From Chitinivibrionales bacterium (GTDB lineage: Bacteria > Fibrobacterota > Chitinivibrionia > Chitinivibrionales > WJKA01), in contig WJLW01000047.1 in NCBI GenBank assembly GCA_014728295.1, forward strand, positions 1 to 64,000: a stretch of 64,000 bases of DNA. The letters run 5' to 3'. Numbering within the stretch: the first letter of the stretch is position 1; each line of letters starts with the position of its first letter. This document shows positions 38,001-44,481 of the stretch, in pieces. A program made the position numbers and the translations under genes. The notes under the pieces are model-generated. The model was not told the origin of the DNA and ran no database searches. It worked only from the letters and a program-made list of their open reading frames with translations.

Positions 38001-38528
38001 TCAGGTATCCCGTATGCGTTGGATACCAACGACAATCCACCGGCCTCGGACAAACGCGTTACTATTCAGTGGGGAGTGGATTTTGCTCCCGCTCCGCAAA
38101 TTCTCTCTCCCCTGGTTATCGGAGAAACAAACAACGATCAGGCCGCGCAAGTGCTCACCAGGTTTAAAGACATCCTCAGCGCTGCGCAAACAGGCCTTCA
38201 ATACGAAGAATATCCGGCAGATATGAAACAGAAAATCACCGAACTTGCCAAAGCGCAATACGGCACACCGGTAAAGGTAACCAGCCTGCTGCGCCTGAAA
38301 CCGCAAAAATCTTCCTACATGATTTATGATCCTGTTGGAAATCTGGTAGTCGACAATATGCCCCTGGTAAGGGGGGGCTCGACTAATAACTACTATAGCC
38401 TTTGGGACGGCAGAAACAGCAACGGCAGGCATGTCGGTACCGGTACCTATCTGGTAATCTTTAATCTTGTTGACGAAAATGATAAAGCCGTCGCGCCGGT
38501 ACGAGCAAAAGTCGGCGTTAAGAAATAA
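35022..38528 (+). CDS. Giant secreted von Willebrand A surface protein 2
   Basis: 1168 residues; signal anchor ~11-28. It closely follows VWA protein 1 in order: Cys leader (C39, C54, VPESVTRISKDGLAICPR), VWA domain with MIDAS DQSGS at 98-102 (the same residue numbers as protein 1), a Cys insertion (CESGCNGSG, CTSCND), a long series of beta domains, a Ca-type loop DQDRDGRAD near 558, the TDSARNNPGEKGVKLSLSTQ segment matching TDAAGNAPGKKGIKISIAS in protein 1, and an FlgD-like C-terminal module (WDGRNSNGRHVGTGTYLVIF). The start ATG has a G-rich stretch upstream but no good ribosome site. Surface role likely. Confidence 0.85.
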   Translation: MCQLQKRSWWSANLSVLIACAVTICLANEIVFSQSSDRCDLVSKMETGQNYRRCVSLKDLSDTLYVPESVTRISKDGLAICPRIFPQISPADIVYIVDQSGSMGYKGNNGNYSHPTIGYLVQNGDTLFCESGCNGSGNMVTFPYEEGTKDLPLCTSCNDINTSGDPLQQRANAIKVAIQKQAAWSPTSTAGYLDFGNAVSKHIAPVTLGDQSNINSLMNSIILQNLSSTHYRQPLDSAKRWLDPTSQWHRNEKKVIIFLTDGRPTHLDQAANQYNELLEPGLYPFPTVFGIFLGTDSTIADSLISLTGQTNGEFFMVPPSQPDSLEGVIEAILAKVLQAPNADISITNKTLSQNSISLNQATHKERGVTIDLDSVVALDPDQPNQVEFVMTHSSGDIESFEFTVIVTDDQSKQTDFNAYFTQDCNASSIKFLDENGNYVTQIEDGSTFQVELYTYNSGLSVFNPVFATGLNDYENIRIAKTSHTHDSTNGLTLRKLLTYDHSASSASTNNGKLEVKPADRIAVSWVHPRDPLDTVYAELSVVKSDIPQIAATKAVMYDQDRDGRADSLVITFDQKAPEKFQATNTYWNKGEPSMERTQNVAKLSSDSLTITFSFAGNQFNQDLTGIDPTEKAPYTRLKSTGTAWALKTDTIHIQDGMGPVPVSALLSKSPAIGSDPDTIILTVSERLSTTGSDPWKKMLRFASSNTYSSSDLLTVAKSPAQTGLVYKIPIDKNSDVKAGDYLFLNTGGPYTDSARNNPGEKGVKLSLSTQLYFALESDLDSAISTIAWPAESQVMAVVLTDATDDSLLLNLQTENNDLETFTMKKQGGKFTAKISISFVDPAKSGNGVVEGKPVSAAGANREVITGTVGTRVDSASATVALVHDLGVYIETAKYYPGALPDQPNQGHPDTLRLQLSEEIQSNSLSNAPIEELFAVYVMSQDKLAGDHLKSSPPVTYSYDSNDQIINLFIPRAVSNPDSAVVTIVPTLDGIEFKSGIPYALDTNDNPPASDKRVTIQWGVDFAPAPQILSPLVIGETNNDQAAQVLTRFKDILSAAQTGLQYEEYPADMKQKITELAKAQYGTPVKVTSLLRLKPQKSSYMIYDPVGNLVVDNMPLVRGGSTNNYYSLWDGRNSNGRHVGTGTYLVIFNLVDENDKAVAPVRAKVGVKK

Positions 38529-38613
38529 TCGCATGCTGCCCGGCTTCCACGCAAAGTCGATTATGGCCATGCATTATTTTTCAGAAGGTAACTTGTAAGA
38601 AGGAGATCCCTTT

Positions 38614-40962
38614 ATGGCGATTATGACGATGATATTTAACCGCTTAGCGGTAGCGGCTGCGCTGTTTGTCTTGTTTGCAGGAACATCGCAGGATGTGTCG
38701 GCAAAAGAAGTTTGCAATGTAAAAATCACCGGTTGCTTGAACAGTATCGGAGGCGATACGATTAAGGTACCGGGCAATACAAAAGGCATTTCCAAAGATG
38801 TCTATGATTGCAGACCGGAAATACTGGTTTACGGTTCGGCGAAAGATACGGCGTCGATTATGTTTGTTATCGATGAATCGTCGAGTATGTTTTCGAATGA
38901 TCCATCCAGCAAGCGATACGAAGTTGCTCGGGAGTTAGTAAAAAAGCTCAAATCCGAGGCGCCTCAAACGCGTGTAGGGGTATCGGTATTTACAGATCGG
39001 TTAGAATGGAACTATCTGGACAATCCGATTTTTAGACGTATTTCAGATCCATTTCAATGGGACGATTCATATTTACCACTGCACGCACTTGATTCAACCT
39101 TTAGCAACGGAAGAACATATGCAGATACTATCATAAGCCTACTGGGAACCAGGAATATAAACGGAAAACAAATCCTTGCAACAAAATCTCTTCTCGATGT
39201 AGGACGAACTGTTACACAAAGTACTACTGATATTTCGCTTGGTTTTGAGGCTGCTCTGGACGCCTTTAAATTTACTCCAACTCGCAAAGAGCGGCAATTT
39301 GTCGTATTCTTTTCGGATGGCCTCCCGACAACTGTGAGTCCGGGACGAGAAGCCAACACAAATGACTTTGTTACGGCAGCAGGCTATCCGACTACTTTTA
39401 CCTATTATATAGTGCCGGATACTGCAACTACTGTTCCAAATAAAATTAAGACCATGACCCAGAATATAAACGATCAAAACACGGGAGCAGGATTTATTCA
39501 AAGCACACATGAAGCCATAAATGCAGCCGATCTGGATAAAGCAGTCGATAATATCCTTTCTCTCGTCACGACCGCAGGTGTCCCCGCAATTGTCACTCCC
39601 AGAGAAGCGACGATAAACGGCTCTTACACAACCACGTCCAACGACGGTCAGAGCTGGCAGTTTTCCAGCACCCCGTTGCTGGCCGACGGCATGAATCCTA
39701 TGAATGTTGTTTTCGAATACGCCTACGAAAATGCATCGGGCGGTACGACGGATACGACGCTGGAGTTCAGTTTCATTATTCACAAGGATCCGCAGACCAC
39801 AGACTGGAGCGACCTGCCGGCGGGCGTGTTGCAGAAGGACTGCTTCATCCAGGCGGGCATAGAGTCCATTGCCTATCGCGACGATAACGGCGACGGCTAC
39901 ATAGACATCATCTCGATTCTCACCGAAGATGCGGTGCGTGCCTCTGAATTGAGCGTTATGAACCAGAACCAGGGCATAATTACGCTTCCCTCATTTCGCA
40001 ACCTGACTATCGATACAATAGCCGTCAAAACAGACGGCAGCGTGGGCTTTAATATCGAAGTAACGCAAGACAGAAGCAAAGCAAGCATCTTTACCGGCGT
40101 AACCGGAAACGATATCCTGACATTAGACACCAGCTCGTCAATCACGACTTTGCCGGCCGATGACTTCAGCATATCCGACAGCATGGCCCCGGTGGTTGTG
40201 CGTGCCGTGTATCGTCAGGGAGTGCAGGATTCGAGCGGCGCCACCAGCGACTTGCTGGATGTTTACTTTGCAGAACGCATGGAGACGGTTACGCAACAGG
40301 AGCCGTTTCAGTTTGTGACGCCCGGCGGTGATAAATATACGTTGCAGCTCGAAAGCATTTCGGTTGACAGCAACAAGCAGACATTTAAAGTTCTTGGCGT
40401 AAACTCTCAGTCGGTGGTCGCCGCCCAACTGGGCGATTCGCTCTGGATTTATCCCGACCGGGTTGCGGACCCGCAGGATGTCATGCAAAAAATCCCCAAA
40501 AACAATCCGGTTCGACTCGAGTTCGAGCTGCCCGAATTCAAGTTCAAGGTAAGTGCGATTGGTTTGACGAAGAATATTATCAACGAAAATCAGAATTTCT
40601 TTAACAGTCTGCCGGCAAATGTCGCCGGCAAAATCAAAAATCTTGGCAACGACGCCCCCAAAGGCTCACTGGTCCAGATTGATCCACAATCAAGCTCGGT
40701 TGATCGCTTGATTGTGGACAAAATGGATATTGATATCTATGATGCCGTCGGCAATCACCTGGCGGATAAAGAAGGCGTCGAATTCGGCGCGTCAAAAGCC
40801 TCCAATCGGATCTATTACTACTGGGACGGCCTGACCTTCACCGACAGATACGCCGGCGCAGGCACCTATCGGGGATTTGTCAAGATTGTCTTCGAAGACG
40901 ATAATGGCAGTGAGAAAACAGAAGACCAGCCCGTGTATGTGCCGATCGCAGGGAAGAAGTAG
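38614..40962 (+). CDS. Secreted von Willebrand A surface protein 3
   Basis: 782 residues; AAGGAG ribosome site. Signal peptide (LAVAAALFVLFAGTSQDVSA). It is shorter than its two paralogues. The VWA domain follows a shorter Cys leader; MIDAS is DESSS at 87-91, and the Cys insertion is missing. A Ca-type loop DDNGDGYID lies near residue 422. The C-terminus has the same FlgD-like module (DIYDAVGNHLADKEG, YYYWDGLTFTDRYAGAGTY). It begins 85 bases after protein 2, so the two may be co-transcribed. The TAG stop at 40960-40962 is directly followed, in the same frame, by a polymorphic-toxin domain. Confidence 0.85.
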   Translation: MAIMTMIFNRLAVAAALFVLFAGTSQDVSAKEVCNVKITGCLNSIGGDTIKVPGNTKGISKDVYDCRPEILVYGSAKDTASIMFVIDESSSMFSNDPSSKRYEVARELVKKLKSEAPQTRVGVSVFTDRLEWNYLDNPIFRRISDPFQWDDSYLPLHALDSTFSNGRTYADTIISLLGTRNINGKQILATKSLLDVGRTVTQSTTDISLGFEAALDAFKFTPTRKERQFVVFFSDGLPTTVSPGREANTNDFVTAAGYPTTFTYYIVPDTATTVPNKIKTMTQNINDQNTGAGFIQSTHEAINAADLDKAVDNILSLVTTAGVPAIVTPREATINGSYTTTSNDGQSWQFSSTPLLADGMNPMNVVFEYAYENASGGTTDTTLEFSFIIHKDPQTTDWSDLPAGVLQKDCFIQAGIESIAYRDDNGDGYIDIISILTEDAVRASELSVMNQNQGIITLPSFRNLTIDTIAVKTDGSVGFNIEVTQDRSKASIFTGVTGNDILTLDTSSSITTLPADDFSISDSMAPVVVRAVYRQGVQDSSGATSDLLDVYFAERMETVTQQEPFQFVTPGGDKYTLQLESISVDSNKQTFKVLGVNSQSVVAAQLGDSLWIYPDRVADPQDVMQKIPKNNPVRLEFELPEFKFKVSAIGLTKNIINENQNFFNSLPANVAGKIKNLGNDAPKGSLVQIDPQSSSVDRLIVDKMDIDIYDAVGNHLADKEGVEFGASKASNRIYYYWDGLTFTDRYAGAGTYRGFVKIVFEDDNGSEKTEDQPVYVPIAGKK

Positions 40963-41040
40963 GGCGCGAAGAGACTGGGGTATGCCACAGACAGGGGAGG
41001 CATAGCTGATGTTGGAAAGGCTGTATGGAATGCGACTCCA

Positions 41041-41397
41041 TTGGCGTTGTTCACAGATGCCAATGCAAGAGGAGAACTGTTTGATTTTCTGATGTCGGAC
41101 GACGCAGCCGTTTTGGCTATGATACCCGTAGCCCCTGCAGCAGGATTTGCCGACGATGCCGTTGGCGTTGCTGGAAAAATCACTGGGTACACCAGGCATG
41201 GCTTGAACCAGGCAATATCAAGAAATGCCGGTCGTGGCGTAAGTGCCCAGGCGATCTTGAATGCTGTACGAAATCCCACCAAGGTCATCCCGCAGGCAAA
41301 GGGGGCCATGAAATATGTGGGAACACAGGCAACCGTGATTTTGAACAAGGCTGGCAAAGTTATTACAACATGGGGGAAAGCAAGGGGCGGCCCATAA
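41041..41397 (+). CDS. Orphan C-terminal domain of a polymorphic toxin
   Basis: The open frame actually begins at 40963, right after the VWA3 stop and in its frame, but the first usable start is the TTG at 41041, without a ribosome site. The first part (RLGYATDRGGIADVGKAVWN, then a hydrophobic SDDAAVLAMIPVAPAAGFAD) matches pre-toxin linkers of Rhs/wall-associated proteins. The last ~60 residues (YTRHGLNQAISRN, GVSAQAILNAV, KYVGTQATVILN, KVITTW) have the His/Gln/Arg pattern of BECR-fold nuclease toxins. There is no Rhs core, so it is a fragment or cassette. Nuclease class is inference. The stop overlaps the immunity gene start (TAATG). Confidence 0.6.
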   Translation: MALFTDANARGELFDFLMSDDAAVLAMIPVAPAAGFADDAVGVAGKITGYTRHGLNQAISRNAGRGVSAQAILNAVRNPTKVIPQAKGAMKYVGTQATVILNKAGKVITTWGKARGGP

Positions 41398-41684
41398 TGC
41401 CCAGAGTATTCAGTTTTAGTCAAAACGAGCTACGGTTTCTTCTGAAAGAGATTCACAGCCATGAAATACATCAAGAGCTTCTTAAGGCTCTTGATGATGA
41501 CCACGTTGTAGCAAAAAAGAAGTATCCAACTGGTACGTATGCTATAGAGTTAAGCGACGAAATGGCGGCTGACCTACTGGATGAGCTTTCTGAATTGCTC
41601 ACTGAAATAGGTCTTGATGAAAATGACGAACCCAATTCTACCGGACTTCTGATAGAATCGCTCATCGACAAGACCAATAAGTGA
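41397..41684 (+). CDS. Probable cognate immunity protein
   Basis: 95 residues from the ATG at 41397, which overlaps the toxin stop (TAATG); an upstream in-frame start at 41370 would lie within the toxin domain. The acidic, helical sequence (FSQNELRFLLKEIHS, AIELSDEMAADLLDELSELL, LLIESLIDKTNK) resembles immunity proteins found after Rhs toxin tips of this type. It is short, cytosolic and acidic, as expected for an inhibitor of a basic nuclease domain. Its frame is intact while the toxin lacks a start, a pattern of orphan immunity. Confidence 0.7.
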   Translation: MPRVFSFSQNELRFLLKEIHSHEIHQELLKALDDDHVVAKKKYPTGTYAIELSDEMAADLLDELSELLTEIGLDENDEPNSTGLLIESLIDKTNK

Positions 41685-42250
41685 ACAGGCGGAGTATATC
41701 CCCACCAAGCCCTTTAGTCGCCCTCTCTCGGACCCCATCCTACCGCCAGCCGTTCGGTCGCATCCGGCTTCCTCACTTTTACATAAACAGCCTTATTTGT
41801 CCGCTGCGCCATCCCTGGCTGCGCACATGCTCAAAGGATGGTGTCGATTTTATTATGTCGCATGTCAACATAAGGGAGTTTATGAAACCGCGAAGCAGAG
41901 GCGCCGCAGCTAAGGCTATAGTATCTGCGCCAAACTGGCGGCATAACGGCCGGGGCGCTCGGTCGGGCAGCGTTCCGACGTTGGCCTGTCGCTTCTCCCA
42001 TTCGGTAAGCTCAGGGCATCGCCTTTTAGTCGCCGCTTTTCGGCGTTCACACTCCGCATCCAGCTCCGTGTCACTCGGTGCGCAGGACGCGCGGAGGGCA
42101 CGATCGAAGGTCGCCCGAAGGGCGCCGACCAGGATGGGAGGCATGAACATCCCCGCTCCGCGTTGCACTCCGGGGTATGACACATGCTGCAAGCAGGTGT
42201 ATGGTTCAGTTATCGGGGAAAGGTGAATACTGCTCCACAGTGGGAGCCAG
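41685..42250. other. Structured non-coding accessory region A
   Basis: No credible protein; open frames on both strands are low-quality and mutually overlapping. It contains several short hairpins, including CGCCC-GAA-GGGCG at 42112-42124, CGCC-AAACT-GGCG near 41928-41940, and the inverted repeat TTATGT/ACATAA at 41853-41873. The sequence lies between the toxin/immunity pair and the nucleotidyltransferase pair and resembles repeat-rich accessory DNA. Confidence 0.5.
41853..41873. repeat. TTATGT-N9-ACATAA inverted repeat, possible recombination site
   Basis: Two 6-bp arms around CGCATGTCA. The spacing and AT-rich arms are like binding sites of tyrosine recombinases, but no recombinase gene is present in the window. 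Confidence 0.35.
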
Positions 42251-42922
42251 TTAAAGGGCTGGCAACACCATCCCGGTATTATCCAGAGCCGCCTTGATGC
42301 GCTTGCGCCATCCTTTCGACACTTCGCCGAGAATCTGGTGGAGCCGCTCGACCCGCTTGGGGTCGGTTTGGATAAACTGGAACATTCCTTGAGCGGTAAG
42401 CCGGTCTTTCTCGGCCTTTTCCTTGTTGATGCGTCGCTGACAGACGATGAGCTTGTGCAGCGCGAACGCTTCAGGCTCCGGTATCTTGAACGTGAGATGC
42501 TCGTATGTCAACGGGTAGTTGAACCACAGCGGCAGACTCATGAAATGCAGCTCCTGGGCACTGACATTGAGCTGCTCGAAATGCCGGGTATCTTCACTGG
42601 GTTTTGCTCCGGGATCGGTCAGGAACTCGACCTTGAGCATCGGGTGGTTGAACTTGTATAAGCCCGACTGCGGCCCAATCTCGAAGATGAAATCGTTTTT
42701 CTTCATGATGGCGACGATATCGACCGGCGGGTCGACTCTGGGCATCCGTTTTGGAATAAGAATATCGGCGTCCATGGTCTTGGTTGCCGGAATTTGCGGT
42801 GGGTTACCGAACTGATAGCGGTAAAAATCCTGACACTAGCTTCCGACCAGAACCAGATGCTTGAGAATACCCGCGTCCTGCAAATCGGAGAGGACTTTCA
42901 CCAGTAAATCAAATTTTTCCAC
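42251..42922 (-). pseudogene. Nucleotidyltransferase-like gene interrupted by TAG
   Basis: The 3' part reads as a 174-residue protein starting at an internal ATG (MDADILIPKR at 42775). Upstream in the same frame are GNPPQIPATKT and CQDFYRYQF, then a TAG at 42836-42838, then a further 28 codons back to a GTG at 42922 (EKFDLLVKVLSDLQDAGILK, LVLVGS). The motif LVGS(W)CxxFYRYQ plus TKTMDADILIP is that of NTP_transf_8-type nucleotidyltransferases, with TAG replacing a probable Trp codon. The GTG overlaps the end of the partner gene. A single nonsense change has split the reading frame, so it is probably inactive unless translation reinitiates at 42775. Confidence 0.75.
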
Positions 42923-43220
42923 GGAGCGCCTTTCGTACTTCCTTGAGTGCCGATTTTGTCTCCTTTAGCAGCTTTTCGTAACGGCGGCGATGTTCGACCT
43001 GCTCCAGCACTTCTTTTGCCTTGTCGCTGTCTTCCGGGCCGACATACTCGTGAATGACCCGGTTGCCGTCGCGGTACTCCAGGTAGAGATAGTTCTTGTT
43101 GCGGCGCTGCAGCACACGGGGCGCACCCCGCGGCATGTCGGCAATGGCCTTTGAATAGCCGCTTTCGGTCTCCTGCAACCGTTCGAACTCTTCTTTGAGC
43201 ACATGAAATATAACTGCCAT
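42909..43220 (-). CDS. Small partner protein of nucleotidyltransferase, putative antitoxin
   Basis: 103 residues, charged. The centre has RRNKNYLYLEYRDGNRVIHE and YVGPEDSDKAKEVLEQVEHR, a pattern seen in small proteins paired with nucleotidyltransferase-like genes in accessory DNA. The end is a Lys/Arg-rich helix (LKETKSALKEVRKALRG). Its stop overlaps the presumed GTG start of the downstream pseudogene, so the pair forms an operon. A type IV-like toxin-antitoxin arrangement is inferred from organisation; the biochemical role is not known. A strong inverted repeat lies 11 bases upstream of the start. Confidence 0.65.
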   Translation of the reverse strand: MAVIFHVLKEEFERLQETESGYSKAIADMPRGAPRVLQRRNKNYLYLEYRDGNRVIHEYVGPEDSDKAKEVLEQVEHRRRYEKLLKETKSALKEVRKALRGKI

Positions 43221-43230
43221 ACAAAATCCT

Positions 43231-43275
43231 TGTTGTGCTACAAATATACATTATCGTGCAATATGTAGTACAACA
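43231..43275 (-). promoter_or_regulatory. Inverted-repeat operator upstream of the nucleotidyltransferase pair
   Basis: TGTTGTGCTACA (43231-43242) and TGTAGTACAACA (43264-43275) are 12-bp arms with one mismatch around an AT-rich 21-base centre, just upstream of the start at 43220. It looks like the binding site of a dimeric autoregulator overlapping the promoter. Confidence 0.6.
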
Positions 43276-43641
43276 GTTTTTTTCTTTAGCCGCTTTCTCC
43301 GGGAGGCCTTTGAAGGCCGGATGGGTCTTACCTGCTATGCAGAGCGGACCGACATCCCCAAAAATGTCGGGGAGCGGCCATTCGGGGTGGGTTGGTAGAT
43401 ATCAATCCAATGGAGCATTGCGCACGACCGCCCCAACGGGCGACGTGGCGGGGAATCCGGCATGTGCGAAGCGAACGCCCTTGCCCGGTTGTGCGTCTGT
43501 GCGACTACCATATATGCCAGAGCGGCTACGGAGCGGGCTATCAATGGGCTTCCGCACTCGGAGCCGAAACGAAGTGAGACGACAGCCGAAGGCTGGCCCC
43601 GAAGGGGTGCGAAGCACATTCAGTGCGGCTACCGCCTGTCT
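43276..43641. other. Structured non-coding accessory region B
   Basis: No supported gene. It carries small GAA-loop hairpins (CAGCC-GAA-GGCTG at 43583-43595 and CCCC-GAA-GGGG at 43597-43607), GGCCTTTGAAGGCC near 43305-43318 and CCCC-AAAAATGTC-GGGG near 43357-43373. The style is like region A, although the sequences are not the same. Confidence 0.5.
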
Positions 43642-44058
43642 TCATGACTCGGCGGTGAAGCGCATCGTCTTGAAGTGCTTATCGAACGTGAAAGCTCGCT
43701 TCAACCCTTCCCGCTTCATGATGGCGAAGGAAACACTGTCGGCGACGGAGAAGTCCTGGTCGGTGTACTTTCTGATGGTGGCATATGCCTCTTTTTCGAT
43801 AGTCCGGTCGCTGTGAAAAATCTGCACGTTGTCGGCGTGGTAAATCTCATCGAGAAACGTGATGGCCGCTTTGCGTGAAATCCTGCGGGCAAGGAGCATG
43901 AATGTCTCGTGAATAACCAGGTTGGTCGTTATCAGCGTGCTGCCGTCGGCGGCCAGCCTCCTTACGTTGGCCGTGGCCTTCTTGTGAAACTGGTCGCTTA
44001 CGTCAGAAAGAGCGTACCATGCGCCGGTATCGACAAAAATGCACTTCTTACTCATCAT
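43642..44058 (-). CDS. vapC: VapC-type PIN domain toxin (ribonuclease)
   Basis: 138 residues; the first ATG at 44058 and a second at 44055 both lie inside the antitoxin 3' end. PIN domain with the four acidic residues expected: Asp10 (FVDTGAW), Glu51 (VIHETF), Asp107 (SVADSVSFAIM) and Asp126 (FTFDKHF). This is a Mg-dependent endoribonuclease fold, usually the toxin of VapBC pairs that cleave tRNA or rRNA. Its order behind the antitoxin gene and the overlap support this. The gene appears intact. Confidence 0.9.
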   Translation of the reverse strand: MMSKKCIFVDTGAWYALSDVSDQFHKKATANVRRLAADGSTLITTNLVIHETFMLLARRISRKAAITFLDEIYHADNVQIFHSDRTIEKEAYATIRKYTDQDFSVADSVSFAIMKREGLKRAFTFDKHFKTMRFTAES

Positions 44059-44272
44059 ACAGATACTTGTCGTGGTTTAGGGCTACGTCGTTGACGCCGC
44101 TTCTGCCCAGTCCGATGATGTTGAGCACGGAGCCTTTCCTGCCTTTTCCTTTAGCCGCCGGTTCCGCGGCCGTCTTTTTGAGGAATTTGGCGAAGTCGTA
44201 TACCTCTTCCTGCTTCTCAAGCGGCAGTGATGCCAGCGTATCGACCGTTTTTTTCAGATAATCTACAGCCAT
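44048..44272 (-). CDS. vapB: VapB-type antitoxin (DUF2281-like)
   Basis: 74 residues. The N-terminus (LASLPLEKQEEVYDFAKFLK) is the helix pattern of DUF2281-type antitoxins, and the tail (GRSGVNDVALNHDKYLYDE) is a typical VapC-docking region. The stop (TAA at 44048-44050) lies inside the toxin gene. Antitoxin function is inferred from family pattern and gene order. The upstream AT-rich region (44285-44340) is the likely autoregulated promoter. Confidence 0.85.
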   Translation of the reverse strand: MAVDYLKKTVDTLASLPLEKQEEVYDFAKFLKKTAAEPAAKGKGRKGSVLNIIGLGRSGVNDVALNHDKYLYDE

Positions 44273-44342
44273 ATTGGGTCCCTTTCGTTTACTGTTGCGC
44301 TCATAATATAAATTTACCCTTGCACGGATATACGTAATAACA

Positions 44343-44420
44343 TATGTTGAAGAGCTTATTCGTTATGTGCACTTTAATCCGATGCGAGCAGGAATATGCC
44401 GCTCAACCACCGTCCCCCAT
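44343..44420 (+). pseudogene. Remnant of Y1/REP-type transposase
   Basis: The frame reads TYVEELIRYVHFNPMRAGIC, matching the conserved (L/Y)xRYxHxNPxRAG block near the C-terminus of IS200/REP-associated tyrosine transposases. No upstream HUH domain or catalytic Tyr segment is present, so only a short relic survives, in the opposite direction to vapBC. Confidence 0.65.
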
Positions 44421-44481
44421 ACGCAGCCCAGTGATAACCGGGATTTGATCTGCGATATATATTTAGCCGCGTTGCTGCGAA

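Noticed and set aside
41779-42192. 137-codon minus-strand protein in region A
   Set aside because: No ribosome site, repeat-like composition, overlapped by an equally long opposite frame.
41685-42250. Integron attC site
   Set aside because: Short palindromes and a GCATAAC/GTTGGCC pair looked suggestive, but the core-site consensus does not fit and no integrase is present.
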